Positions 41,849 to 50,469 of a stretch of DNA of 64,000 nucleotides are shown piece after piece. The translations under genes were made by a program, and so were the position numbers. The stretch is from assembly GCA_964514285.1 (NCBI GenBank), contig CAZEQC010000010.1, positions 5,023-69,022 on the forward strand, in the 5' to 3' direction. Source of the stretch: SKLM01 sp964514285 (GTDB lineage Bacteria > Chloroflexota > Anaerolineae > B4-G1). Under the pieces are notes generated by a model. It was not told the DNA's origin and did not search any database. It was given only the letters and a program-made list of their open reading frames with translations. The first letter of the stretch is position 1. Each line of letters begins with the position of its first letter.

Positions 41849-43483
41849 ATGAAGGAATCGAGGATAGCGCTTTACGATACGACGTTGCGAGATGGGACGC
41901 AGGGGGAGGGTATCTCCCTGTCGGTGGACGACAAACTGAAGATCACCACGCTGCTCGACCGCTTGGGCGTGCACTACGTCGAGGGGGGCTGGCCGGGCTC
42001 GAACCCCAAGGCCGTCGAGTACTTCCGGCGTGTGAAGGCTCTGGATCTGGAGCAGAGCCGGGTGGCGGCCTTCGGCAGCACGTGTCGGGTGGGCAACGCG
42101 CCAGAGGAGGATCCGAACCTTCGGGCGTTGCTGGACGCGGGCACGCCGGTGGTGACCATCGTGGGCAAGAGCTGGATGCTCCACGTGGAGGACGTGCTGC
42201 GGGCAACGGCCGAGGAGAACCTGCGCATCATCCGGGAAAGCGTGGCGCACATCAGGCGGGCTCCCCGGGAGGTGGAGGTGATCTACGATGCGGAGCACTT
42301 CTTCGACGGCTACAAGGCCGATCGCGGCTACGCCCTGGAGACGCTGCGCGCGGCCGTCGAGGGGGGCGCCGACGCGCTGGTGCTCTGCGACACCAACGGC
42401 GGCGTGATGCCGTGGGAGATTGAGAGGATCACCCGAGAGGTGAGGGCCGCCCTCCTGGCCGGCGAGGGTTCGGAAGCCGTGTCGCTGGGCATCCACGCCC
42501 ACAACGACAGTGACCTGGCGGTGGCCAACAGCCTGGCGGCGGTTCGGGCCGGCGCCACCCACGTCCAGGGCACGATGAACGGCTATGGGGAGCGGTGTGG
42601 CAACGCCAACCTCTGCTCGCTGATCCCCAACCTGGCCCTGAAGATGAGGCTGGACGCCGGGGAGTTGGGCTCCGGCCGCCTGCGGCACCTGACGCGGACG
42701 GCTCGCGCCGTGGCCTCCATCGCCAACCAGGCCTCGCGGCGGGAGGCGCCCTTCGTGGGGCGGAGCGCCTTCGCCCACAAGGGGGGCATCCACGTCTCCG
42801 CCATGCGGCGAAACGCGCTCAGCTACCAGCACATAGACCCTGCCGCCGTGGGCAACCGATCTCGCGTCCTCGTCTCGGAGCTTTCAGGGCGCGGCAACCT
42901 GCGCAGCAAGGCCGAGGAGCTCGGCATCTCCCACGAGGCGCTGGAGGACCTGCCGGAGGTATTGGAGACGATCAAGCAGCTGGAGCATCGCGGCTTCAGC
43001 TTCGAGGGTGCCGAGGGATCGGTGGCTATGCTGCTCCACCGGGCCCAGCCGGGCTACGAGTCTCCCTTCAAGATGCTGGACTTCATGGTCGTGGTGGAGC
43101 ATCGGGAGGGGCGCGGCCTCTTCGCCGAGGCGACCATCAAAGTCCGCGTGGGGGAGGAGGAGTTCCATATGGTCGCCGAGGGTAACGGCCCCGTTAACGC
43201 CCTGGACGCTGCCCTGCGCAAGGCGCTGGTGCCGACCTATCCGCATCTCGCCGAGTTTGACCTGGCCGACTACAAGGTGCACATTCTCGACGGGGACGAG
43301 GGAACGGCGGCGACGACCCGCGTGCTGATCGATATGCAGAACGAGACGCGCCGCTGGACCACCGTCGGGGCCTCCGCCAATATCATCGAGGCCAGCTGGC
43401 TGGCGCTGGCCGATGCAGTAGAATATGGACTGACGGCTGGAAGGAGAGACTATGCAGGCACATCTCACGACGTTGCCCGGTGA
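41849..43483 (+). CDS. cimA: Citramalate synthase
   Basis: This 544-residue member of the IPMS/homocitrate synthase family most likely condenses pyruvate and acetyl-CoA to (R)-citramalate, giving 2-ketobutyrate for isoleucine without threonine. The CimA-type N-terminus is IALYDTTLRDGTQGEGISLS, followed by YVEGGWPGSNPKAVEYF, GIHAHNDSDLAVANSLAAV and GTMNGYGERCGNANLCSL. A C-terminal regulatory domain is present, so Ile feedback is likely. ATG 41849 has AGGAG six bases upstream; ATG 41843 overlaps that site. The 3' end overlaps leuB by 32 bases. LeuB and LeuCD would carry the citramalate product onward, explaining the gene order. Confidence 0.94.
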   Translation: MKESRIALYDTTLRDGTQGEGISLSVDDKLKITTLLDRLGVHYVEGGWPGSNPKAVEYFRRVKALDLEQSRVAAFGSTCRVGNAPEEDPNLRALLDAGTPVVTIVGKSWMLHVEDVLRATAEENLRIIRESVAHIRRAPREVEVIYDAEHFFDGYKADRGYALETLRAAVEGGADALVLCDTNGGVMPWEIERITREVRAALLAGEGSEAVSLGIHAHNDSDLAVANSLAAVRAGATHVQGTMNGYGERCGNANLCSLIPNLALKMRLDAGELGSGRLRHLTRTARAVASIANQASRREAPFVGRSAFAHKGGIHVSAMRRNALSYQHIDPAAVGNRSRVLVSELSGRGNLRSKAEELGISHEALEDLPEVLETIKQLEHRGFSFEGAEGSVAMLLHRAQPGYESPFKMLDFMVVVEHREGRGLFAEATIKVRVGEEEFHMVAEGNGPVNALDAALRKALVPTYPHLAEFDLADYKVHILDGDEGTAATTRVLIDMQNETRRWTTVGASANIIEASWLALADAVEYGLTAGRRDYAGTSHDVAR

Positions 43484-44528
43484 CGGTATCGGCCCGGAGG
43501 TCGTTGCCGAGGGCCTCAAGCTGCTGGAGGCGGTCGCCGATCGGTTCGGCCATCGTTTTGACTTCCAGGAGGCGCTTATCGGCGGTTGTGCCATCGACGC
43601 CACGGGCGACCCGCTTCCCGAGGCGACGCTGGAGGCGTGTCGCGAGGCGGATGCGGTGCTCATGGGGGCGGTCGGCGGTCCCAAGTGGTCCGACCCGACA
43701 GCGGCGGTGCGCCCGGAGCAGGGACTGCTGGGGCTGCGCCAGGGGCTGGGGCTTTTCGCCAATCTGCGCCCCATTCGCGTCTATCCGGCCCTGGTTACCG
43801 CCTCCCCCCTGCGCCCGGAGCGACTGGCGGGGGTGGACCTGCTCGTGGTGCGGGAGCTGACCGGCGGCATCTACTTCGGACCCCGCCGAGAGGCGACCGA
43901 CGATGACGCGACGGCCTACGATACCATGACCTATCAGGCCGGCGAGGTGGAGCGGATCGCGCACACGGCCTTCCGCCTGGCGCGTCAGCGGCGGGGGAAG
44001 GTCACCTCGGTGGACAAGGCCAACGTGCTGGCGGCCTCGCGCCTCTGGCGGCGGGTGGTGACGGAGGTCGCCGGGGCGTACCCCGACGTGACGCTGGAGC
44101 ACGTGTTGGTCGACGCCGCGGCCATGCATCTGCTCCGCCGCCCCGCGGATTTCGACGTGATCCTCACGGCCAATATGTTCGGGGACATCCTCACCGACGA
44201 GGCGTCGATGCTGGCCGGGTCGATGGGCATGCTCCCCTCGGCCTCGCTGTCGACGGGGCGCTTTGGTGTCTACGAGCCGATCCACGGCAGCGCGCCGGAC
44301 ATCGCCGGCAAGGGCGTCGCCAATCCCCTGGCCGCGATTCTCAGCGTGGCCATGCTCCTGCGCCACTCCCTGGCGTTGGAGGACGAAGCTCGGGCCGTGG
44401 AGGACGCTGTCGAGGACGTCCTGGCAGACGGTCATCGGACGCCCGACATCGCCGATGCGGCCACGGAGACCGAGGCGGTGGGGACCGAGGCGATGGGGGA
44501 TCTGGTGGTGGTGCGGCTGGCGGCCTAA
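43452..44528 (+). CDS. leuB: 3-isopropylmalate dehydrogenase
   Basis: This 358-residue NAD-dependent decarboxylating dehydrogenase acts on 3-isopropylmalate (Leu) and can serve on 3-methylmalate from the citramalate route. Motifs: TTLPGDGIGPEVVAEGLKL, MGAVGGPKWSD, GLRQGLGLFANLRPIRVYP (substrate Arg), VRELTGGIYFGPR, KANVLAASRLWR, and the metal/NAD block ANMFGDILTDEASMLAGSMG through YEPIHGSAPDIAGKG. It starts inside the end of cimA (32-base overlap), implying coupled translation. Confidence 0.95.
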   Translation: MQAHLTTLPGDGIGPEVVAEGLKLLEAVADRFGHRFDFQEALIGGCAIDATGDPLPEATLEACREADAVLMGAVGGPKWSDPTAAVRPEQGLLGLRQGLGLFANLRPIRVYPALVTASPLRPERLAGVDLLVVRELTGGIYFGPRREATDDDATAYDTMTYQAGEVERIAHTAFRLARQRRGKVTSVDKANVLAASRLWRRVVTEVAGAYPDVTLEHVLVDAAAMHLLRRPADFDVILTANMFGDILTDEASMLAGSMGMLPSASLSTGRFGVYEPIHGSAPDIAGKGVANPLAAILSVAMLLRHSLALEDEARAVEDAVEDVLADGHRTPDIADAATETEAVGTEAMGDLVVVRLAA

Positions 44529-44553
44529 GGGACGAAGGACGAGGGTAACGATC

Positions 44554-44669
44554 CACCTTGTGGCCCTTATGCTCTAGCCGGATTAGGCGGCTTTCCGCCC
44601 GTGATGCGGCGATTTCGCGCCCAAGAGCGCCGATCACGGATCTGCTGGGAGCAGCAGGTGAACAGTTAC
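44554..44669. repeat. Intergenic repeat element, copy A (upstream of ilvD)
   Basis: This 116-bp stretch shares long blocks with 55526-55626: CACCTTGTGGC at the start, TGCTCTAGCCGGATT, CGATTTCGCGCCCAAGA, GATCACGGATC, and GCTGGGAGCAGCAGGTGAAC at the end. Copy A has about 15-20 extra bases that form one arm of a hairpin (CGTGAT-CGGCG with CGCCG-ATCACG). The rest of the 318-base leuB-ilvD gap holds the ilvD promoter and no other gene. Nature unknown: possibly a small mobile repeat or a structured RNA. Confidence 0.75.
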
Positions 44670-44802
44670 TGAGGGACAAAGGACGGTAAGCTTTCAGCAA
44701 CGATAGGCTTCCGACGTCTGGCAAGCTGTTTCCATAGGGCCATCGGACCCGCCCCGGGGAGCACTTGGTGCCTTGAGAGATCACGACGAAGACTTCGGAA
44801 AC

Positions 44803-44832
44803 CTGACAAACCAGACAATCAGTGGGTAGAAT
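44803..44832 (+). promoter_or_regulatory. Probable ilvD promoter
   Basis: CTGACA at 44803-44808 and TAGAAT at 44827-44832, spacer 18 bases, giving a start about 8 bases before the ilvD ATG. AGGAAAGG covers the ribosome binding site. It implies that ilvD can be transcribed apart from the leu genes. Confidence 0.5.
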
Positions 44833-44846
44833 AGGAAAGGATAGTT

Positions 44847-46556
44847 ATGATGCGCAGTGACGCAGCGAAGGAAGGCCTGGCACGGGCTCCTCACCGGAGC
44901 CTTTTTTATGCCACAGGCCTGACGCCCGAGGAGCTGGACCGGCCGTTGATCGGGGTGGTCAACGCCTACAACGAAATCGTGCCCGGTCACGTGCACCTCG
45001 ATCGGATCGCGGAGGCGGTCAAGGCCGGCGTGCGGATGGCCGGCGGCACACCTCTGGCGTTCAATACCATCGGCGTCTGCGACGGCATCGCCATGGGCCA
45101 TCGCGGGATGCACTTCTCGCTGCCGAGCCGCGAGCTGATCGCCGACTCGGCCGAGGTGATGGCTATGGGCCATCCTTTCGACGGCCTGGTCTTCATCCCC
45201 AACTGCGACAAGATCGTGCCAGGGATGTTGATGGCCGCCGCACGCTTGAACGTCCCCGCCGTCTTCGTCAGCGGTGGGCCTATGATGGCCGGGCGGTATC
45301 GCGGCCGAGACGTGGATCTGAAGACGGTCTTCGAGGCGGTTGGAGAGGCGCAGGTGGGGCGGGAGGGCGAGCTGGGGCCAATGGACCGGGAGCGGCTGGA
45401 GGCCCTGGAGTTGGCCGCTTGTCCTGGATGCGGCTCCTGCGCCGGGCTGTTCACGGCGAACACGATGAACTGCCTCACCGAGGCGCTGGGCATGGCCCTG
45501 CCGGGCAACGGCACGGTGCCGGCGGTCACCGGGGCGCGCCTCCGCCTGGCGAAGCGAGCCGGCATGCGGGTACTGGGCCTGGTGGAGGAGGATCTCCGCC
45601 CCCGGGAGGTGATGACGGAGGCTGCCTTCGAGAACGCCATCGCGGTGGACATGGCCATCGGCGGATCCACGAACACCGTGCTCCACCTGCCCGCCGTGGC
45701 GCACGCCGCGGGCCTCTCCCTACCCTTGGACACCTTCGACGCCATCAGCGCGCGGACGCCCTATCTGGTCAAGCTGAGCCCGTCGGGCCCGCATCACATG
45801 CAGGATCTGGACGAAGCCGGGGGCATCTCGGCGGTGATGGCGGAGCTCCACGAGGGTGGGCGGCTCCACGGCGACGCGTTGACCGTGACCGGCGCCACCG
45901 TGGCCGAGGCCCTGGAGAGGTTGTCCCGTCGCGACGACGCGGACCCAGGTGACGGCGTCGACCCAGAATCCATCATCCGACCCTTCGACGACCCGCACAG
46001 CGCCAGCGGCGGCATCGCCGTGCTGTGGGGCAACTTAGCGTCGGAGGGGGCGGTGGTGAAGGCCGGGGCGGTCAGCGCCAGGATGATGTCCCACCGTGGG
46101 CCGGCCCGGGTCTTCGACGGCGAGGAGGCGGCCATGGAGGCGATCTTTGACGGCCAGATTGAGCCGGGCGACGTGGTGGTGATCCGCTACGAGGGGCCTC
46201 AGGGCGGTCCGGGCATGCGCGAGATGCTGATGCCCACCTCGGCCTTGGCCGGGATGGGCTTGGACGAGGACGTGGCCCTTCTCACCGACGGGCGCTTCTC
46301 CGGCGCCACCCGCGGCGCCTCGGTCTGCCACGTCTCGCCGGAGGCCGCGGCGGGGGGGGGCATCGCCCTGGTGGAGGAGGGGGACGAGATTGAGCTCGAC
46401 ATTCCCGGCAAGCGACTGCTGCTCCACGTGCCCGAGGACGAGCTCGGCCGGCGGCGGGGGGCCTGGCGCCCTCCGGCCCCGTCGGTGCGCGAGGGCTACC
46501 TGGCGCGCTACGCGGCCCAGGTCTCCTCGGCCAGCCAGGGGGCGATCCTGAGCTAG
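44847..46556 (+). CDS. ilvD: Dihydroxy-acid dehydratase
   Basis: This 569-residue Fe-S enzyme dehydrates 2,3-dihydroxy-isovalerate or -methylvalerate to the 2-oxo acids used by IlvE. Cluster cysteines lie in TIGVCDGIAMGH, FIPNCDKIVPGMLMA and LAACPGCGSCAGLFTANTM; the C-terminal domain has SEGAVVKAGA and LTDGRFSGATRGASVCHVSPEAA. The length fits the IlvD/Edd family. It has its own promoter-like sequence and follows a repeat element. It completes the set of genes for Val, Leu and Ile in this locus. Confidence 0.95.
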   Translation: MMRSDAAKEGLARAPHRSLFYATGLTPEELDRPLIGVVNAYNEIVPGHVHLDRIAEAVKAGVRMAGGTPLAFNTIGVCDGIAMGHRGMHFSLPSRELIADSAEVMAMGHPFDGLVFIPNCDKIVPGMLMAAARLNVPAVFVSGGPMMAGRYRGRDVDLKTVFEAVGEAQVGREGELGPMDRERLEALELAACPGCGSCAGLFTANTMNCLTEALGMALPGNGTVPAVTGARLRLAKRAGMRVLGLVEEDLRPREVMTEAAFENAIAVDMAIGGSTNTVLHLPAVAHAAGLSLPLDTFDAISARTPYLVKLSPSGPHHMQDLDEAGGISAVMAELHEGGRLHGDALTVTGATVAEALERLSRRDDADPGDGVDPESIIRPFDDPHSASGGIAVLWGNLASEGAVVKAGAVSARMMSHRGPARVFDGEEAAMEAIFDGQIEPGDVVVIRYEGPQGGPGMREMLMPTSALAGMGLDEDVALLTDGRFSGATRGASVCHVSPEAAAGGGIALVEEGDEIELDIPGKRLLLHVPEDELGRRRGAWRPPAPSVREGYLARYAAQVSSASQGAILS

Positions 46557-46669
46557 TGCTCAGACCGGGTGCAACTTCCTCCGGGGTTTCTACGTAGAGT
46601 AAATCGAGATTTCGTCAGGCAGGATACGATCGGCCTGCACAGTGAGACCACGTCATAGAGGAGTTTGTG

Positions 46670-47551
46670 ATGGACTACGGACGCATCCTGAGTCGCGCCT
46701 GGAGCATCATCTGGGAGCACAAGTTCTTGATTCTGCTCGGCGTCATCGTGGCGCTGGGGAGCAGCAGCGGCGGGAGCACCCCCGGGGGTAGGAACGTCGA
46801 TTGGTCGGCGGGGGAGGAGGGCTTCGACTTCGAGATGCCGCCGTGGCGCCCGCCCGATCTCGGTGACGACCTCGGTGTACCGGAGGTGGTGGTGATCCTC
46901 GCCGTCCTCCTTTTCGTCAGCCTCGCGGTGATCGTCGGCATCGCTCTGTGGATCGCCTCGACCATCGCCCGAGGTGGGCTGATCGCCGGCGTCAGCACCA
47001 TCGACGGCGGGGGGGCGTCGACTTTCGCCACAGCCTGGCGGGCGGGATGGGAGAGGGGGTGGCGCCTGCTGGGGATCGGCATCCTCCCGGCCATACCGGG
47101 GCTGATCCTGCTGGTCGCGGGCCTGGCGGCGGCGGGCATCTTCGCCGGCCTCTACGGTTTCGTCGGTGAGCGGGTGGCCCTCGCGCCCGGCGCCGGGCTG
47201 GGCGTCCTCTTCGCGCTGCTGGCCTGTTTCCTGGTTCCCATCGCCTTGATCTTGAATCTGCTGAGGACGTTCGCCAATCGGGCCTGCATGCTGGAGGATC
47301 TGGGCGTGATCGCCTCCTATCGGCGGGGCTTGGAGGTGTTGGTTCAGAATCTGGGGCCGGCTGTGGTTCTCTTCCTGCTCCAGATTGTGATCGGCGCCGT
47401 GATCGGCGTGGCTATGGTTCTGCCGGGCGTCGTGATGGTCCTCTGCTGCCTGCTCTGGCCCCTTTTGTTGGCCATCAAGGGGGCGATCGCGAGCTACTTC
47501 TCGACGATGTGGACGCTGGCTTGGCGTGAGTGGACGGGCCATCTTGACTAA
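46670..47551 (+). CDS. Polytopic membrane protein of unknown function
   Basis: This 293-residue protein has about six hydrophobic segments: FLILLGVIVALGS near the N-terminus, VVVILAVLLFVSLAVIVGIAL, IPGLILLVAGLAAAGIFAG, LGVLFALLACFLVPIALILNL, and two near the C-terminus. A Gly/Pro- and acid-rich loop (about residues 30-65) follows the first helix. The layout (MDYGRILSRAWSIIWEHKFL) resembles membrane proteins of the glycerophosphodiester phosphodiesterase membrane-domain type found across Chloroflexota. No catalytic residues were recognised. ATG 46670 has GAGGAG upstream; obgE follows after 29 bases. Confidence 0.75.
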   Translation: MDYGRILSRAWSIIWEHKFLILLGVIVALGSSSGGSTPGGRNVDWSAGEEGFDFEMPPWRPPDLGDDLGVPEVVVILAVLLFVSLAVIVGIALWIASTIARGGLIAGVSTIDGGGASTFATAWRAGWERGWRLLGIGILPAIPGLILLVAGLAAAGIFAGLYGFVGERVALAPGAGLGVLFALLACFLVPIALILNLLRTFANRACMLEDLGVIASYRRGLEVLVQNLGPAVVLFLLQIVIGAVIGVAMVLPGVVMVLCCLLWPLLLAIKGAIASYFSTMWTLAWREWTGHLD

Positions 47552-47580
47552 CGGCCCGTTTGCGGTATCCTTAGCCTGCA

Positions 47581-48855
47581 ATGTTCTATGATGAGGCTAA
47601 GGTTTACGTCAAGGGAGGCGACGGGGGCGACGGGGTGGTGGCTTTCCGTCGGGAGAAGTACGTGCCCCATGGTGGCCCGGCCGGCGGGGACGGTGGGGAC
47701 GGTGGGGACGTGGTGTTCTACGTCGATACCCACCGGAGCACGCTCTACCACTTCAGCAAGCGGAGCCACTTCAAGGCGGGGCGCGGTCAGCACGGCCGAG
47801 GCAGCAATCAGCGCGGCGCCTCCGGTGAGGACGTCCGGGTCGCCGTCCCGCCGGGCACGATGGTCTACGACGCCGAGACCGGCGAGCTCCTTGGGGATCT
47901 GACCGACGCAGGCGAATCGCTGACCGTGGCCCGCGGCGGCCGGGGCGGGCGGGGCAACGCCAGCTTCGCCTCCTCCACCGATCAGGCGCCCCGGACGGCG
48001 GAGCACGGGGAGCCCGGCGAGGAGCGCTGGGTGCGCCTGGAACTGAAGGTGCTGGCCGACGTGGGGCTGGTCGGCATGCCCAACGCCGGCAAGTCGACCC
48101 TTTTGGCGTCGACCACCGCGGCGCGCCCCAAGATTGCCGCCTATCCGTTCACCACCCTGCAGCCCAACCTCGGCGTGGTGTCGCTCGACCCCAAGACCGA
48201 GTTCGTCATGGCGGACATCCCCGGGTTGATCGAGGGTGCCTCTCAGGGGAAGGGGTTGGGGCACGAGTTTCTGCGCCACGTGGAGCGGACGCGGATGCTG
48301 ATCCACCTTCTCGACGGGCTCTCCGAGGATCCGATGGCTGATTTCGACGCCATCAACGCCGAGCTAGAGGCCTTCAGCCAGGACCTGGCGGAGAAGCCGC
48401 AGCTGGTGGCCTTCAATAAGGTCGATATGCCCCAGGCCGAGGAGGCTTGGCCGGCGGTGCGGAAGGCGCTGGAGCGCCGGGGCCACCCGGCGATGGCTGT
48501 CTCCGCCCTGACCGGGAGGAACGCCCGTCAGCTGCTCTATCGGGCCTCCGAGATACTGGCCGAGATCCCCGAGGAGGAGGACGAGTCGGAGGAGCTCCCC
48601 GTCTTTCGCCTGGAGGACGAGGGCCGGGAGGCGGCTCGACGCTTTGCCATCGAGCGGGTCGAGGACGGCTGGCGGGTCAGCGGCGTGGACGTCGAGCGTC
48701 TCGTCTCGATGACGGTCTGGAACCTCGACGAGTCGGTGCAGCGCTTCCAGCGTCAGCTGCGACGCAGGGGCATCACGGAGGCGCTGCGTGAGGTTGGCGT
48801 GGAGCCGGGTGACACGGTCTACATCGGCGACATGGACTTCGTCTGGCAGGAATAG
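47581..48855 (+). CDS. obgE: GTPase Obg (ribosome assembly)
   Basis: This 424-residue protein has the Gly-rich Obg fold (residues 1-155, YVKGGDGGDGVVAFRREKYV and ARGGRGGRGNASFASSTDQ), the GTPase domain (G1 VGMPNAGKST, switch FTTLQPNLGVV, G3 DIPGLIEGA, G4 FNKVD) and a C-terminal OCT domain (VSGVDVERLVSMTVWNLDESV). It binds the 50S subunit and couples GTP or ppGpp levels to growth. No strong ribosome binding site precedes the ATG. nadD follows after 30 bases, a common pairing. Confidence 0.96.
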   Translation: MFYDEAKVYVKGGDGGDGVVAFRREKYVPHGGPAGGDGGDGGDVVFYVDTHRSTLYHFSKRSHFKAGRGQHGRGSNQRGASGEDVRVAVPPGTMVYDAETGELLGDLTDAGESLTVARGGRGGRGNASFASSTDQAPRTAEHGEPGEERWVRLELKVLADVGLVGMPNAGKSTLLASTTAARPKIAAYPFTTLQPNLGVVSLDPKTEFVMADIPGLIEGASQGKGLGHEFLRHVERTRMLIHLLDGLSEDPMADFDAINAELEAFSQDLAEKPQLVAFNKVDMPQAEEAWPAVRKALERRGHPAMAVSALTGRNARQLLYRASEILAEIPEEEDESEELPVFRLEDEGREAARRFAIERVEDGWRVSGVDVERLVSMTVWNLDESVQRFQRQLRRRGITEALREVGVEPGDTVYIGDMDFVWQE

Positions 48856-48885
48856 CCCGTCTCTGGGCTGACTCTCTCTGCTCCG

Positions 48886-49551
48886 ATGCCAGGCCACGCG
48901 ACCCGCGACCTCAGACTCGGCGTGATCGGGGGGACGTTCGATCCGCCCCACTATGGCCATCTAGTCCTGGCGGAGAACGCTGCTGTCCAGCTTGAGCTGG
49001 CCCGGGTGCTCTTCGTCCCCGCCGGGCAGCCGCCCCACAAGCCGGACCAGCCCATCACTCGGGCCCGCGATCGCGTTGCTATGGTCGAGTTCGCCGTCGC
49101 CGACAACGCCGCTTTCCGGCTCTCCCGGGTGGACGTGGAGCGCCCCGGTCCGCACTACACGGTCGATATGCTGGGCATCCTCAAGGAGACGTACCCGGGT
49201 GCGACGTTCTTCTTCCTCATCGGAGGTGACAGCCTGTCGGACTTCGTCAACTGGCGCGATCCGGCGGGCATCCTGGAGCAGGCGCAGCTCGGCGTCATGC
49301 AGCGCCCGGGCTGGGAGACCGACCTGACGTCGCTGCAGGAGGCACTGCCGGGGATTGAGGAGCGTTTGACCTGGCTGGATGCGCCGCACCTGGCGATCTC
49401 GGGGACCGATCTCCGGCGCCGCGTCGCCGAGGAGCTGCCGATCCGCTACCTGGTGCCCCCCTCCATCGAGCGCTACGTCCATGAGCATCGTCTTTATCGA
49501 TCCAACGTTTCAACCCGCCAACCTGCTAACCTTCAAACGCACAATCACTAA
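48886..49551 (+). CDS. nadD: Nicotinate-nucleotide adenylyltransferase
   Basis: This 221-residue nucleotidyltransferase makes deamido-NAD from nicotinate mononucleotide and ATP. It carries the N-terminal GGTFDPPHYGH motif (with the catalytic H-x-x-H), VPAGQPPHK, the region FFFLIGGDSLSDFVNW, and ISGTDLRRRVAEELPIRYLVP, corresponding to the ISST-x-x-R block. The start MPGHATRDL has no clear Shine-Dalgarno. The gene sits after obgE as in many bacteria. Confidence 0.94.
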   Translation: MPGHATRDLRLGVIGGTFDPPHYGHLVLAENAAVQLELARVLFVPAGQPPHKPDQPITRARDRVAMVEFAVADNAAFRLSRVDVERPGPHYTVDMLGILKETYPGATFFFLIGGDSLSDFVNWRDPAGILEQAQLGVMQRPGWETDLTSLQEALPGIEERLTWLDAPHLAISGTDLRRRVAEELPIRYLVPPSIERYVHEHRLYRSNVSTRQPANLQTHNH

Positions 49552-49560
49552 GGAGATCCT

Positions 49561-50463
49561 ATGATGGCTAACACCCAGTCTGGCACGTCCGCCGGCCGGC
49601 GCCCGGTCCGCATCGGCATCCTGGGCGGCAGCGGCTTCTACGCTATGGAGGGGCTGTCGAACGTCGAGGAGCGGCGCGTCAGCACCCCCTTCGGCGAGCC
49701 CTCGGACGCCATCCGCGTGGGGACCATCGACGACGTCCCCGTCGCCTTCCTGGCGCGCCACGGCCGTGGGCATCGTCTGATGCCCAGCGAGGTGAACTAC
49801 CGCGCCAATATCTACGCCCTGAAGAGCCTGGGTGTGGAGCAGGTGATCGCGGTGAGCGCCTGCGGCTCGCTCCGGGAGACGTTCCACCCGGGGGAGATCG
49901 TCATTCCCGACCAGTTGTTCGATTTCACCAAGCAGCGGACCTACTCGTTCTTTGGCGACGGCCTGGTGGCTCACATCGGCACGGCCGAGCCCTTCTGTCC
50001 CCGCTTGTCGCTGGTCCTGGGGGAGGCGGTGAAGGCAGCCGGGGGGGCGGTCCATCCCCACGGGCGCTTCATCACCATCGAGGGCCCGCGCTTCAGCACC
50101 AAAGGGGAGAGCTTCACCTTCCGCTCCTGGGGCATGGACATCATCGGGATGACCACCAGCCCTGAGGCTTTCCTGGCCCGCGAGGCGGAGATGTGCTACG
50201 CCGTCATGGCGCACGTCACCGACTACGACGTCTGGCACGAGACCGAGGAAGAGGTCAGCGTGGAGGCGGTGGTGCGCATCTTGCGTCGGAACACGGCCCT
50301 GGCTCAGGAGGCTATTCGCGCCCTGGTGCCCACTCTGGCGGACATAGAGCGGGACTGCGCCTGCAGCGAGGCCCTGGCGACGGCCATCCTCACCGATCGG
50401 GACGTGATCCCGGAGGCGACGAAGGAGCGGCTGAACCTGATCGTAGACAAGTACCTGGATTAG
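49561..50463 (+). CDS. mtnP: S-methyl-5'-thioadenosine phosphorylase
   Basis: This 300-residue phosphorylase cleaves methylthioadenosine with phosphate to adenine and methylthioribose-1-phosphate, the first step of methionine salvage. Motifs: GILGGSGFYAMEGL (phosphate loop), FLARHGRGHRLMPSEVNYRAN, VSACGSLRETFHPGEIVIPDQ, IEGPRFSTKGES, and IIGMTTSPEAFLAREAEMCY with the purine-site residues. AAGGAG lies six bases before ATG 49561. A fused MTA/SAH deaminase is encoded 3 kb downstream on the other strand, so the cell may have two routes for methylthioadenosine. Confidence 0.94.
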   Translation: MMANTQSGTSAGRRPVRIGILGGSGFYAMEGLSNVEERRVSTPFGEPSDAIRVGTIDDVPVAFLARHGRGHRLMPSEVNYRANIYALKSLGVEQVIAVSACGSLRETFHPGEIVIPDQLFDFTKQRTYSFFGDGLVAHIGTAEPFCPRLSLVLGEAVKAAGGAVHPHGRFITIEGPRFSTKGESFTFRSWGMDIIGMTTSPEAFLAREAEMCYAVMAHVTDYDVWHETEEEVSVEAVVRILRRNTALAQEAIRALVPTLADIERDCACSEALATAILTDRDVIPEATKERLNLIVDKYLD

Positions 50464-50469
50464 CCCGAC

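Noticed and set aside
44529..44846. T-box riboswitch upstream of ilvD
   Set aside because: No AGGGTGG-type T-box core or specifier stem was found; the ordered blocks belong to a repeat shared with 55526-55626.
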